Positions 1-10,450 of a DNA stretch of 64,000 nt are shown here, piece by piece (the first letter of the stretch is position 1; each line of letters begins with the position of its first letter). Made by a program: the position numbers and the translations under genes. The DNA is taken from contig CM055819.1 of the NCBI GenBank assembly GCA_029582265.1, forward strand, positions 37,155,384-37,219,383, written 5' to 3'. The notes below the pieces were generated by a model that had not been told where the DNA came from, did no database searches, and worked only from the letters and a program-made list of their open reading frames with translations. Origin of the DNA: Zoroaster sp. YZ-2022. Lineage: Eukaryota > Echinodermata > Asteroidea > Forcipulatida > Zoroasteridae.

Positions 1-740
1 AAGCTCATGACGATTTCCTGTCTGTTGCACAAACTGAAAAACCAGCAGATATCCTCTGTGAAAAAGCTTCTTCTATAATGTCTTATGTTCTATAACGACA
101 TTCTTCTAAGCATCTGTGCTCATGAAGCCCGACTTTAATTGTTTCTTCCTCGACATAAGCAAAGTCTCCTGCAGAATTGACCAGGCGATTACCACCAATT
201 GTTATCCAAAAACTTTGGCATCATGAAGGATAGCTCTCAATTCCAAGGACCTGATCCAAATCTTTTGTTTGGATGTAGTGCTGAATCGGGCCATGGTTCC
301 AAAAGCAACGAAAAATAGCCACAGCAACTGCTTCGTATTGAACAGTTTTGTTCATGATTTTTTGTTACCATTCCCGTATATAATAGGTGTGCAAGAAACA
401 TGCTGGCAAAACCTAATGGTGTCATGAGGATTCTTTTCTACATGTCAAGTTCAGCCGTTATTGTGTCAAGACAATAATGTCGATGAAGATGATGCACCAC
501 CCATGAATTATGACCTTTTTGTCTGAAGGGTAACCAATAATATACAGTTTCAGTTACACGTATCTTAAATTTACTTTAAAAAAAATAAATTGCTAATATT
601 CTGTAATAACTTTTTATCACCAGTTTTCAAAATATGTAAAATAACAATGTTTGTAAAACTTGCTTCTCATAATTCGTGAAATGTTATGCACCTCTTACTT
701 TTATGGTTAATAGATGCTATTACTTCATTATTCTATTATT
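1..740. other. No assignable gene
   Basis: AT-rich sequence. Short minus-strand reading frames at 237-425 and about 75-225 run end to end with a frame change, and might be a decayed piece of the peptidase-bearing locus next to them. I recognise no domain, so no gene is called. Confidence 0.3.
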
Positions 741-860
741 TACTGATGTTTCAGAAAACTCTGATCGAAAAGCTGTTTCAATCCGGGGTCTACGATCTCA
801 CTTCTCCGAATGGCACAAAGTGTTATATACATCCTAAAATGTTCTGTTGTATCTATTTGT

Positions 861-1268
861 CTAACTTCTTTTTGCAAGAGCGACCTGTTCAGCAAAAACA
901 CAGCAATATAAACCACATGAGGAGGAATCATGTTGAGTCACAGATGAAGCATCTTTGATTGTTATATCTCCTTCCTTTCCAATGACATCGGGGCATCTAT
1001 TCCAATATTTTAAATTCATTCCAGAAGAAAAGAATTTATGGAAAGATTTATCGATTTGTTTCATTGAGCGAGATGAAGATCGAGACAATGAATCGTAACA
1101 TACATGTAGTATACAGTGTTGTCTTTGGTCAATAACATATAAAATGAAGTGATAATTCTGAATTACACAACTGTATGGGACATAGTATGATATTGCTCCA
1201 CTGACCATTTGTGTAACATTTTCTCTTGACTGAACGGTATGTTGCGATTGTTTCTTTGCCATCAACAA
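861..1268 (-). CDS. Ulp1/SENP-type cysteine peptidase (family C48) core, partial
   Basis: A 135-codon frame carries the catalytic end of a C48 SUMO/ubiquitin-like peptidase. The residues are in the family order: His40 in NYHFILYVID, Asp59 in VCYDSL, Gln112 in TQHDSSSCG and Cys118 in SSCGLYCCVF. Known C48 enzymes cleave SUMO-type modifiers. They also occur as cargo or accessory domains in DNA transposons such as Zisupton/KDZ and some plant CACTA elements. The frame has no convincing start, so it is probably one exon or a broken copy. It lies downstream, on the same strand, of the USP fragment and THAP domain and may belong to the same locus. Family call is good; intactness and function are unknown. 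Confidence 0.68.
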   Translation of the reverse strand: MLMAKKQSQHTVQSRENVTQMVSGAISYYVPYSCVIQNYHFILYVIDQRQHCILHVCYDSLSRSSSRSMKQIDKSFHKFFSSGMNLKYWNRCPDVIGKEGDITIKDASSVTQHDSSSCGLYCCVFAEQVALAKRS

Positions 1269-1700
1269 TTACCTCCGTTTCAGAACACAATAGTGCAGCA
1301 CATGTTTGTGTAACTTCGTTGATGCTTTTGTTGAGGTTTACTCGAGCGCGCACGCAAAAAGTTCGATCAACTTCCGTTATTATTTTCGTCCATTTGACGG
1401 CCGTTATATCTTCATAGTATCTTCGCCGAACTTGTTAACAAGTCGACCCTATTTTCTTTTCCTGATTATCGGTGGTTTTTGTGGCTTCAAATGTCCTGGA
1501 TTGTTTTAAAATGCGACGTCCCGCAATGGCCCGCCACGTCTGATTTTTCAGCCGATCACGACGGCTGGAATTAACTTCAGGGGCATTTTCAAGTCCAATC
1601 TGCTGAAACCATAATAATGTTCCTTGCCCGCTATCTGCATTTTTCCCCAGATTGCATCTGTGTTTGTTCCTAGATTACGCGCCGGCCATTACTTTGTTCG

Positions 1701-2225
1701 CTAGCATGTAATTGTTTCATTACAATGTTTCAATTTTAGTGCTTCTTTGTTCGATATACTTTCGTCTATGTAACCCCAGACATTTTCTACAAATATTTGT
1801 TCATTTTGTGTTACATGGAAACACTTCCTTTGATCGAAAGTATTATCGTGATGGTGAATTGAGGATTCACGATCGCTATCACTGTTGAAATTGGAGAACA
1901 GATCGTGACTTGATGTTATATCAGTATCAGTAGGTTGTGAAGGCGAAATCAAATGATGAGATGAACAGTGATGTACAACATCTTTGTATTTCTCATATAT
2001 GAGTAAATACGCTCCAAAATCCACTGCTTCTTGAAATTCTTGATCAGTCACTTGACGAACTACATGGTTATCATATAAGAACTTATTATTAGTGATGCGG
2101 TTATGAATATATGTTACATAGTGACCACATTGCACACTATTTCCTAAATGGACGACAACTGAAACCAAACGGTATTTTGATTGTTCATCAAACTTGCAAA
2201 CTTGTGTAAGATCAAATACAGACAT
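1701..2225 (-). CDS. Ubiquitin-specific peptidase (family C19) C-terminal part
   Basis: The first 80 residues match the last part of a USP catalytic domain: YRLVSVVVHLG, then QCGHYVTYI with catalytic His35, then KFLYDNHVV and the terminal AYLLIYEKY motif. This half supplies the His box; the Cys box with the nucleophile is not found in this window, so the piece cannot be a complete enzyme. A Ser/His/Asp-rich tail of about 90 residues follows. USPs remove ubiquitin from proteins. The neighbours on the same strand are a THAP domain upstream and a Ulp1-type core downstream. A composite transposon protein or a decayed gene are both possible. Confidence 0.65.
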   Translation of the reverse strand: MSVFDLTQVCKFDEQSKYRLVSVVVHLGNSVQCGHYVTYIHNRITNNKFLYDNHVVRQVTDQEFQEAVDFGAYLLIYEKYKDVVHHCSSHHLISPSQPTDTDITSSHDLFSNFNSDSDRESSIHHHDNTFDQRKCFHVTQNEQIFVENVWGYIDESISNKEALKLKHCNETITC

Positions 2226-2634
2226 ACATACATTGTACAGTACAGCGATAAATCACATACCAGTAAAAGTAGCCTATGTTGGTTTTTATACCAATAAAAT
2301 AATGGATTTACACATGATATGTAAAACAAGTTAACCCACCAGATTCCACAAACTATGCACAAACAAATTCACTTTTCCAACCAACTCTTGACATCAGCCC
2401 AAGCAGAAAATAGCGGCTTCAGATCGAGCAATTTATCAAAGTGTGACGTTGCTGTTCTCATAGGTTTATCTATAGAAAATTACCTCAATGGCTACCATTC
2501 AATGCACCACACATTGGTTTTACGACGTAGGACAGCACTGCAATGCCACAGCCCTACAAATGAATATCACTACGCACCCAATGAAAACACATCTGTGCAC
2601 AATCCAGGGAGTTAGAATACTCGATGATTGTTTG
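2226..2634. other. Unassigned spacer
   Basis: About 400 bp between the USP fragment and the LINE remnant, possibly an intron of the peptidase locus. The plus-strand frame at 2355-2615 was considered as a BEL/Pao remnant and not accepted. Confidence 0.3.
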
Positions 2635-3530
2635 TTAGTTATCCTCTTCATGCCCTCTGGGACATAAGGCTGCAACAAAGTTCCTCCACTACATCCTGTT
2701 CTTTGCCTTCTTCTCTGCCTCTCCCCAGGTGAGTTTTTCCTTCTCAAGCTCGGACAAGACAGTTCTCCTCCACGTGGTTTTTGGCCTGCCTCTGTTTCTT
2801 TTTCCTTGTGGTGTCCATCTAAGTGCTACTTTGGGGATGTTGTTTTGTGGCATTCTGAAGATGCAGAAGACTTTACTGGGGATGGATAAGTGTTATTCCT
2901 CGCCAGTTGTCACAGTTCCCTAGATCTCCCTTTTTTGGTAACTTAACTATGAGTCCTTTTTGTCCAGTCAACTGGGGTTGTGCTATTTGTCCAAATGCAA
3001 GTGAAAAGATCAGTTAAAAGTTGAGTTTACATAGTTATATCTGCTTTCAACATTTCTGCATGAATTAAGTCAATTCCTGCTGCTTTCCCATTCTTTAAAC
3101 TTTTAATGGCTTTTGTGACTTCCTCTTCAGTCGGAGGATCTGTATTAATGTCCAAATACTCTCTTGAGGGTTGCGGATGTGCTGGGTTTTCAGGCTCAGG
3201 TCGGTTTAAAACTTCAGTAAAATGTTGCACCCATCTTTTGGCTTGTCCTTGTTCAGAAGTGATAGTGTTCCCATCTTTGTCTTTTACAGGGATGGTCTGA
3301 TTTGAGTTTGTGTTACACAGTTCTTTTGTGATTTTGTAAACCATGTTCAGATCTTCTCTAAGTGAGGCCTGTTCCGCTTGGTCTGCTTTCTCTAAAAATG
3401 CTCTTTTGTCCCTTCTTGCACTTTTCTTCACTTCCTTATCTTTAGTTCTGTAAGAGTCTTTTAATTGATTTTGGAGTCTAGTTGATTTGGTATTGAGCAT
3501 CTTGTTTTTAGCAGCCTGTGTTTTGAAATC
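2635..3530 (-). mobile_element. Non-LTR retrotransposon (LINE) remnant, internally deleted
   Basis: Read on the minus strand, 3500-3027 encodes the region before and into reverse transcriptase, with KDKDGNTITSEQGQAKRW and IKSLKNGKAAGIDLIHAEML. After a frame change, about 3000-2925 gives GLIVKLPKKGDL and NWRGITL, typical finger motifs of LINE polymerases. The palm with its catalytic YxDD box is missing. The sequence then jumps at about 2870 to a C-terminal tail, LRWTPQGKRNRGRPKTTWRR, ending near 2640. So the element lost its polymerase core by an internal deletion. Clade is uncertain (RTE- or CR1-like). It cuts into the THAP reading frame at about 3525. Confidence 0.82.
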
Positions 3531-3751
3531 CCGAATTTAACGTGTAAACCGTGGGATTCATCGAAGTCGTCTTCGTTGAAGTGATCACTGCATATTACGC
3601 TTGAAGCGGACGGTCCGGGCCATTTCCCCCTCGTCAATCTCACTTTGGCTGTCCAAATCTTCCTTAATTTGGGGTGTTTCGGAAACTTGTGGAGGCTGAC
3701 CCCATCGTTGTTTGTATTGCTACAACAAGCTACAATACACCGTGCTGGCAT
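3521..3751 (-). CDS. THAP-type zinc finger (C2CH) domain, truncated
   Basis: From Met at 3751-3749 the frame reads MPARCIVACCSN, then SLHKFPKHPKLRKIW, then ICSDHFNEDDF. This is the C2CH THAP signature: Cys pair, conserved FP and W, Cys and His of CSDHF. THAP domains bind DNA and occur in P-element transposases and host regulators. After about 75 residues the frame runs into LINE sequence, so the rest of the protein is lost or lies elsewhere. It sits upstream of the USP and Ulp1 fragments on the same strand and could be the N-terminus of that locus. The 64 codons before this Met are GC- and Arg-rich and look untranslated. Confidence 0.72.
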
Positions 3752-4204
3752 GCCGAATTTAGAGGTAAAATTTGTTTTGAAAAACGTCGGGAATAATTTT
3801 TTTTTGCGTGTGTTACCGAGACAACGCGGGGCCCGGCGACGCGACGCGACCTGCAAGGTTCTAGATGTGACGTAGGAGGTCACGTGGTACGCTGCATTGA
3901 TTTTTATCGTGGGAAAAAGTGGGGTGCCAAGTTTTTGCTTCAAATTTCATTTTATTTGCTATACTAAGCATTTTTTGCACAGAATAAGATAGCGAGGTTG
4001 AGTTTAATAGCATTATTGATTTATTAAACAGTATACAAGTTTTAATTTCTGTAAACCTTTAAGTCTTGTAATACTTATTATAACAAACGGCACATATGTA
4101 TCTAAAACATCTAAAAAATAGTTTACTGTTAACCAGTTGCCGGCGGGTTTTCTTAAACCCCTGTGCGCTCTAACCCATACACAGGAAATGTATGCACTGA
4201 TACG
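3752..4204. other. No gene seen
   Basis: GC-rich sequence next to the THAP start, with a GGCGACGCGACGCGAC run near 3834, then AT-rich spacer up to the BEN tail exon. No domain is recognised. Confidence 0.3.
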
Positions 4205-5385
4205 TTACTCCTTTTTGGACAACGCCCTTCTTTGTAGTTTACGCTCATTGGACATTTTGTTCCGGGCAGCCTCCTTTAGATACTTCATCTCAGCCGATGG
4301 AAATCTATTCCTGACCTTGGCTGTGAAATGACAAAAGCAGAAATGATTTTGAAATTAAATACAAAGCAAAGTAAAACTGTAAGAAAATAAAGCAACCATG
4401 TACAAGCAGGGGTGAGATTGGCCAAAAATTAAAAATCCACAAAATCTGCAGTGTTTGGTCTGTGGTTTGCATTTGTCTAAAGGCACCTCTTAAAATCCCA
4501 TTTTCTATCGGTCTATATCCACTTTTACGCATAAAACAACCTTAGGGCAACACCACAGGAATTCCAGATTTTATTAGTCTTTAAAAATCCTGGTAAAAAA
4601 TCCTGAAATCGGGAAAAGTCCTGACAAATCTCGGCCCTGCACAAGGTTGGAAAGGAATGACATTTTGACAAACATCAAAATAGAGTACAGAAAACTGTGA
4701 TTGTTGCCATCACTGCCACAGCATTACTCCCAGAAAAATGATGGCATGACCCACACTAGGTGGTGTATAAGGACAACTACACATATGTGCAGTTGAATCA
4801 TATGGTTATGTTGTACTTTAATAGCAATGCAATGCAATGGAACACTTGTAGCACAGTTCTACTTTGCCTAGATTTAAATGCAACAGTTTTGCCAAAACTA
4901 TTGAGAGGCTATTTTGCAGTTAACAATTTTATTCACTACCATTTACCTATAGTCTCAACCACTGTAGGACCAAGTGTTATTGTCATTAATGAGTGTCAAT
5001 TCCGTAAAAAAAACTTTACATTTTTGGAAAGCATTATGTGGTCCCTTTCAGGAAGTGAAGCACAAAATTTTTAACTTCGAGAACAATTGATGTGTAGGTC
5101 TAAGCGGTAAAATAACAATCTGCAGATGTTTTTTTTTCCAGTGGAAAAGAAGAGTTAATTTTGTTTCCTAGGCTTACCAAAGATCTTCTCCATCTTTTCC
5201 GTGTTTAATTTTGGCTTAGCCTCTGCTGCTCCATTTGCATTTGAGCAGGTCCCAGTGAGGGAGTGGGAGGCCATCTCCTCCCTGCTAAAGGTTTTCGCCG
5301 TCATGTCTTGTAGATACTTCTGTGCAGTGCAGTTTGTAGTGCTGTCGATGACTGCCGAATACTTGGGCGATAGAGGTTTCTTGTT
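4205..5385 (-). pseudogene. BEN-domain gene A, last two exons only
   Basis: Two exons are supported on the minus strand. The BEN exon (5385-5178, 208 bp) starts after a CAG acceptor and ends at a GTAAGC donor. It reads NKKPLSPKYSAVID, then FSREEMASHSLTG, then AKPKLNTEKMEKIF, a BEN-domain pattern. The tail exon (4320-4205, 116 bp) joins in phase 1 and reads AKVRNRFPSAEMKYL to a stop. BEN domains bind DNA in transcriptional repressors. No upstream exon remains: homology to gene D stops at 5653, where a palindrome block begins. The intron between the exons (4321-5177) holds nothing recognisable. I call it a truncated copy. Confidence 0.68.
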
Positions 5386-5653
5386 CTGTCAGTAATTAAA
5401 AAAACAAAAAGAACACAGAGCAATTAATGTATTTGTAAAATCTCAAGTGTTGGCATTTTTATTTGAGTATTGTTATATCCCCTGAACTGCTAACCAGCTA
5501 AATACTGTCTCTTAATGAGATCCTGAATAGACCTTAGTACTGATGACGTCATGCTTTGTGCACTTGGAGCCGGGGACGATTGTCTGGCGTCACTTGAATG
5601 CATGCATGCACCATAGGAAAGGGGACATGTAAACAAAGCCATTACGTTTTAGG
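5129..5653. repeat. Segment duplicated at 57704-58187 (BEN exon plus flanks)
   Basis: The segment from the T-run before GTGGAAAAGAAG to CATTACGTTTTAGG recurs in the same orientation at 57704-58187. The BEN exon is almost unchanged. The copy here has about 38 extra bases near 5530. The homology ends exactly where the CCCATTGAAT repeat block starts. Confidence 0.9.
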
Positions 5654-5880
5654 CCCACGAAAAAATTCCCATTGAATCCCATTGAAAAAAAACAATGGGA
5701 TTCAATGGGATCCCATTGAAAAATTGAATGGGATTTAATGGGTTCCCATTGAATCCCATTAATGGGATTCAATGGGATTGGTGTGGAATTTGGGACATAT
5801 TCAATGGGATCCAATGGGATCCCATTGAACCCAATGGGACCACATTCAATGGGATCCCATTGGGATCCAATCCCAGCAAA
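5654..5880. repeat. Palindromic CCCATTGAAT/ATTCAATGGG repeat block
   Basis: The block begins CCCACGAAAAAATTCCCATT and continues with alternating CCCATTGAA and TTCAATGGG units, including ATGGGATCCCAT palindromes. Its first 30 bp have the same layout as the CCCATGGG-type terminus at 8022: CCC, a short spacer, then TCCCAT-type units. It therefore looks like the end of a related element cut into BEN gene A. Frames on both strands are repeat translations. Confidence 0.72.
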
Positions 5881-6280
5881 CACAATAATGTCATAAAAAC
5901 ATTATATAAATGTTTTCGCAAATGTTATGATAATGTTTATGAAAACATTTTCAACACTTGAAAATGTATGGTTTTAGAAACATAATATTATTATAAAACG
6001 TCATTAATATGTTTATAAATTGTTTATTAAATGTTGTGGTAATGTTTTTGGATAATGTTTTCACGACGTGAAAATGTATGTTTTAGAAACGTTATAATAA
6101 TGTTATACGAAAACATCATTAATATGTTTTTAAAATGTTTATTGCATGTTGTGGTAATGTTTTTGGATAATGTTTTCACGACGTGAAAATGTATGTTTTA
6201 GAAACATTACAATAATGTTATAATAAAATATCAGAAATATGTTTTAAAATGTTTATTCAACCATTTAAAATCTTTACAGG
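5881..6280. repeat. AT-rich tandem repeat, about 115 bp, three copies
   Basis: Units containing GTGGTAATGTTTTTGGATAA and TTTTCACGACGTGAAAATG recur at about 6031 and 6146 (115 bp apart). A diverged copy starts near 5920. Each unit is full of inverted AAACATT/AATGTTT words. No coding potential. Confidence 0.8.
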
Positions 6281-6503
6281 ACATTTATAAAACATTTCTT
6301 ATACACAAATCTATCGCTTTTCAGGAAAAAGTGCCCGATTATTTCATCAAATACAAAAAAGAGATACATGTACATTAATCGAGTTCTGTCAATCATTTGA
6401 AAAAAAACTACATGTACAGTACTTCGTTTTCATTTAGTCCAAAACGTCCACTTAAAGACTAATCTCTACAGAGCTCAGGAGATGTCATCCGACTTGTTGA
6501 AAT

Positions 6504-6746
6504 CCCAGATAATTTATCCCATGATGACGACATAATTAATACAACAATTATGACGGCAACCTGAGATAGTTTATCTTGACATTACGTCATCGTATATGTA
6601 GGATGATGACATCCCGAGAATTTATATCGGGATGTTGACATATCCTACATTTACGATGTTGTCATGTCAAGACAAAATTCTCGGGCGTCTCATAATTGTT
6701 CTACATGTATAATGTTGTCATCCTGCAGAAATTATCTCGGGATCAC
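6504..6746. mobile_element. Fold-back (MITE-like) element
   Basis: Nearly the whole 243 bp is one imperfect inverted repeat. The ends are ATCCCAGATAATTT and AAATTATCTCGGGAT. The inner arms pair TGTAGGATGATGACATCCCG with CGGGATGTTGACATATCCTA around a loop near 6625. No coding frame. The structure fits a non-autonomous DNA transposon; superfamily and target duplication are not clear. Confidence 0.75.
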
Positions 6747-6944
6747 AGGAATGAGTCGGATGGCACTTGGTAAGATAGTCACTAGTAATTTAGCCACGGT
6801 AATATAGTCACAGCAAAGATAGTCACAGTAAACTGAAGTTAGTCGAAGGAAAGTATCGTGAGTTTAGTGGAAATTGGAGCATTTCTAAGAATGATTTTTT
6901 TTTCTTTTTTTCAAGAAAACAAAATATGTTTCCTAGCTGCGAGC

Positions 6945-9660
6945 GGCAGCTGCAGGCTATGCTGGCGGACGGCGCCTGCCGGCCGTTTTCCCATATGCTA
7001 ACCAAACTGAGACCAGTATATGCTATCCTGTAGAAGAGTCATGGTCTCCGCAATACCATAACAAATACGTGACGTATTTAAATGGCCAGAATATGCGGAC
7101 GTCGTGGTGACCACCGACATATAGCCTGTAGCCGCTGCTCCCAGCTATAGGAAACATATTTTGTCTTTTGTGTGTAACTAAACTAGAGTTGTGTATGGGG
7201 CACCAATGTCAAAAGGAAGAGCTTTTACATGATTTGTTTTAGAATTACGGCAGAATATTTGGGATTATTTAATAAGAATAAAGGATTAGATGGAAAATCT
7301 TATTACCACCTGATTTTTTTACAGAATGGTGAAGTTCACATTTGGTGCCCCATACATGTACTTACACACTATTGAATCACTAATGGAATGGTTTTTGAAA
7401 TTGGCAATTCGTCTCATTGCATTGCTGAACATGTGGTTCATGCTATAAACTGTATTTGGGGCCCAACAACTTGGTGTCTTAATTGTTACAGTACATATTT
7501 ATAGTACTTTTCTCCAAATAATGCGTTACTACATATAAATACTCTTCAGTAATAAATGATTCCCATATGATGGTCATGTGACAACAGGAGATTAAAATAT
7601 GTCGAATAATAAGAGGATGATGTAAGAACCAGAGCACAGAGGGGCACATATATTTGGGAGCAGTCTACTTGCCTCTCAACTATTCCCCCTCATTGTTTTA
7701 TATTTACATGTACATTGCTTTTAGATAAGTGTACATTTAATAATAGATTAAATTTGATGCCTTAATGGATTTTTTAAATTTCACACCTTGGAGCCCAAGT
7801 TAATGGAATTAACCATGTACATGTATGTACGTGAATTGCACTTATAGCTGGTGCAGTCGCTGGATTGGATTGGGATATGATTTTTTGGGATAGGACTATA
7901 CCGGTACGTATCACGAGTTTCTTTATGGAGAGTCGCTATCATCGCTGGAATACATGTGTGCCACACACTGTGTTTTGGCTGGGGTGTTGGACGCTTGATG
8001 CTTCTGCAAATATGGTAATAGCCCTTATAGAAATGTCCCATGGGAATCCCATGGGAAATTTTCCCATGGGATTCCCATGGTGAATTGGGCATGGGAAACC
8101 CATGGGGGTATCCCATGGGAAATCGTATGGGTATCCCATGGGATCCCGTATAAGAGCCCTTGGGGTCCCATGGAGGATCCCATGGGGTCCCATGGAGGAT
8201 CCCATGGGGTCCCATGGAGGATCCCATGGGCTCCCATGGAGGATCCCATGGGCTCCCATGGAGGATCCCATGGGGTCCCATGGATGATCCCATGGGTTCC
8301 CATGGAGCGGCAGCTGCAGGCTATGCTGGCGGACGACGTCTGCCGGCCGTTTTCCCATATGCTAACCAAACTGAGACCAGTATATGCTATCCTGTAGAAG
8401 AGTCATGGTCTCCGCAATACCATAACAAATACGTGACGTATTTAAATGGCCAGAATATGCGGACGTCGTGGTGACCACCGACATATAGCCTGTAGCCGCT
8501 GCTCCCAGCTATAGGAAACATATTTTGTCTTTAACTAAACTAGAGTTGTGTATGGGGCACCAATGTCAAAAGGAAGAGCTTTTACATGATTTGTTTTAGA
8601 ATTACGGCAGAATATTTGGGATTATTTAATAAGAATAAAGGATTAGATGGAAAATCTTATTACCACCTGATTTTTTTACAGAATGGTGAAGTTCACATTT
8701 GGTGCCCCATACATGTACTTACACACTATTGAATCACTAATGGAATGGTTTTTGAAATTGGCAATTCGTCTCATTGCATTGCTGAACATGTGGTTCATGC
8801 TATAAACTGTATTTGGGGCCCAACAACTTGGTGTCTTAATTGTTACAGTACATATTTATAGTACTTTTCTCCAAATAATGCGTTACTACATATAAATACT
8901 CTTCAGTAATAAATGATTCCCATATGATGGTCATGTGACAACAGGAGATTAAAATATGTCGAATAATAAGAGGATGATGTAAGAACCAGAGCACAGAGGG
9001 GCACATATATTTGGGAGCAGTCTACTTGCCTCTCAACTATTCCCCCTCATTGTTTTATATTTACATGTACATTGCTTTTAGATAAGTGTACATTTAATAA
9101 TAGATTAAATTTGATGCCTTAATGGATTTTTTAAATTTCACACCTTGGAGCCCAAGTTAATGGAATTAACCATGTACATGTATGTACGTGAATTGCACTT
9201 ATAGCTGGTGCAGTCGCTGGATTGGATTGGGATATGATTTTTTGGGATAGGACTATGCAGTGCGTATCACGAGTTTCTTTATGGAGAGTCGCTATCATCG
9301 CTGGAATACATGTGTGCCACACACTGTGTTTTGGCTGGGGTGTTGGACGCTTGATGCTTCTGCAAATATGGTAATAGCCCTTATAGAAATGTCCCATGGG
9401 AATCCCATGGGAAATTTTCCCATGGGATTCCCATGGTGAATTGGGCATGGGAAACCCATGGGGGTATCCCATGGGAAATCGTATGGGTATCCCATGGGAT
9501 CCCGTATAAGAGCCCTTGGGGTCCCATGGAGGATCCCATGGGGTCCCATGGAGGATCCCATGGGGTCCCATGGAGGATCCCATGGGCTCCCATGGAGGAT
9601 CCCATGGGCTCCCATGGAGGATCCCATGGGGTCCCATGGATGATCCCATGGGTTCCCATG
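6945..9660. repeat. 1.36-kb tandem duplication (two units)
   Basis: The unit starting CGGCAGCTGCAGGCTATGCT occurs at about 6946 and again at about 8306. Matching landmarks lie 1350-1356 bp apart, for example 7781/9131, 8077/9433 and 8160/9516. The junction falls inside the CCCATGG array, so each unit holds about 1.1 kb of unique DNA plus one transposon-end array. The unique part has no recognisable gene. The copies are nearly identical, so the event is recent or is an assembly duplication. Confidence 0.92.
8022..8303. repeat. Subterminal CCCATGGG array, first copy
   Basis: Starts CCCTTATAGAAATGTCCC, followed by palindromic CCCATGGG words and 22-bp units of the type GGATCCCATGGGGTCCCATG. It is a duplicate of 9378-9660, made by the tandem duplication. 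The reading frames across it on both strands are translations of the 22-bp unit. Confidence 0.88.
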
Positions 9661-9955
9661 GAGGATCCCATGGGATCCCATGGAGGATCCCATGGGGTCC
9701 CATGGAGGATCCCATGGGGTCCCATGGAGGATCCCATGGGTTCCCATGGAGGATCCCATGGGGTCCCATGGAGGATCCCATGGATTCCCAATGAGGATCC
9801 CATGGGTTCCAATGGAGGATCCCATGGGGTCCCATGTAGGATTCAATGGGGTCCCATGGAGGATCCCATGGGGGATCTCATGGGTTTCCATGGAGGATCC
9901 CATGGGGTCCCATGTAGGATTCAATGGGGTCTTATCGAGGTTCCCATGAGCGTCC
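9378..9955. repeat. Left subterminal CCCATGGG array of composite element 1
   Basis: Same terminus as at 8022 (CCCTTATAGAAATGTCCC), then about 550 bp of CCCATGGG/GGATCC 22-bp units that degenerate towards 9950 (for example TAGGATTCAATGGGGTC). An inverted, diverged counterpart ends at 27539. Such arrays resemble the subterminal transposase-binding repeats of CACTA elements. Clean long frames on both strands come from the repeat period and are not genes. Confidence 0.85.
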
Positions 9956-10450
9956 CGTGGAAAAAACACATTTGAAACTGAAAAGTACACACATGTACTT
10001 CCAACTACATATTCAACAAAATATTTCAAAGAAATAAACAGAACTTCTTTAGACATTATTCTACTTGCAGAAACTCATGAGTAATTTTATTGCATGACCC
10101 GCACGATATTGAAAATACATGAACTGAACTACATGCAATAATGTTTAAAAAAATAACATGAAGTATTGTCTGTACCATTACCAAAAATACGAATGGAAAA
10201 TGTATAAAAAATGGAAAAACACCTGGCACTGAAAGTCAACATGAATATCAACATTTAAATGATACATGTTTGCAAGGTTTACATAATTTTGACATCGGAT
10301 ATGGAATTAGATTAAGTCAATGTTGAATTCAATTTCAAACTAGATAAAATGTTTTGTTTAAAGGTTGGGTAATAAATTGTTGTTTTTAACCATAATACTG
10401 TTTTTAAGCACTGATGAATAGACACAACCCTTGGAAATTTGAGAAATGAT
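9956..10450. other. AT-rich spacer after the left array
   Basis: No frame or repeat of note between the left array and the stop codon of BEN gene B. It would hold the 3' untranslated region of gene B. Confidence 0.4.

Noticed and set aside
237..425. Minus-strand 62-residue frame ending RFGSGPWN
   Set aside because: No recognised domain; a possible continuation in another frame is too short to support a gene.
2355..2615. Plus-strand frame with DVAVLIGLSIENY resembling a BEL/Pao protease-region motif
   Set aside because: Only one short motif matches; no integrase, reverse transcriptase or LTR nearby.
7781..10056. Long frames on both strands encoding repeated MGSSMGPHGILHG or GGSHGVPWRIPWG peptides
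   Set aside because: They are translations of the 22-bp CCCATGG repeat; its period keeps several frames open. No start context, splice sites or domain.
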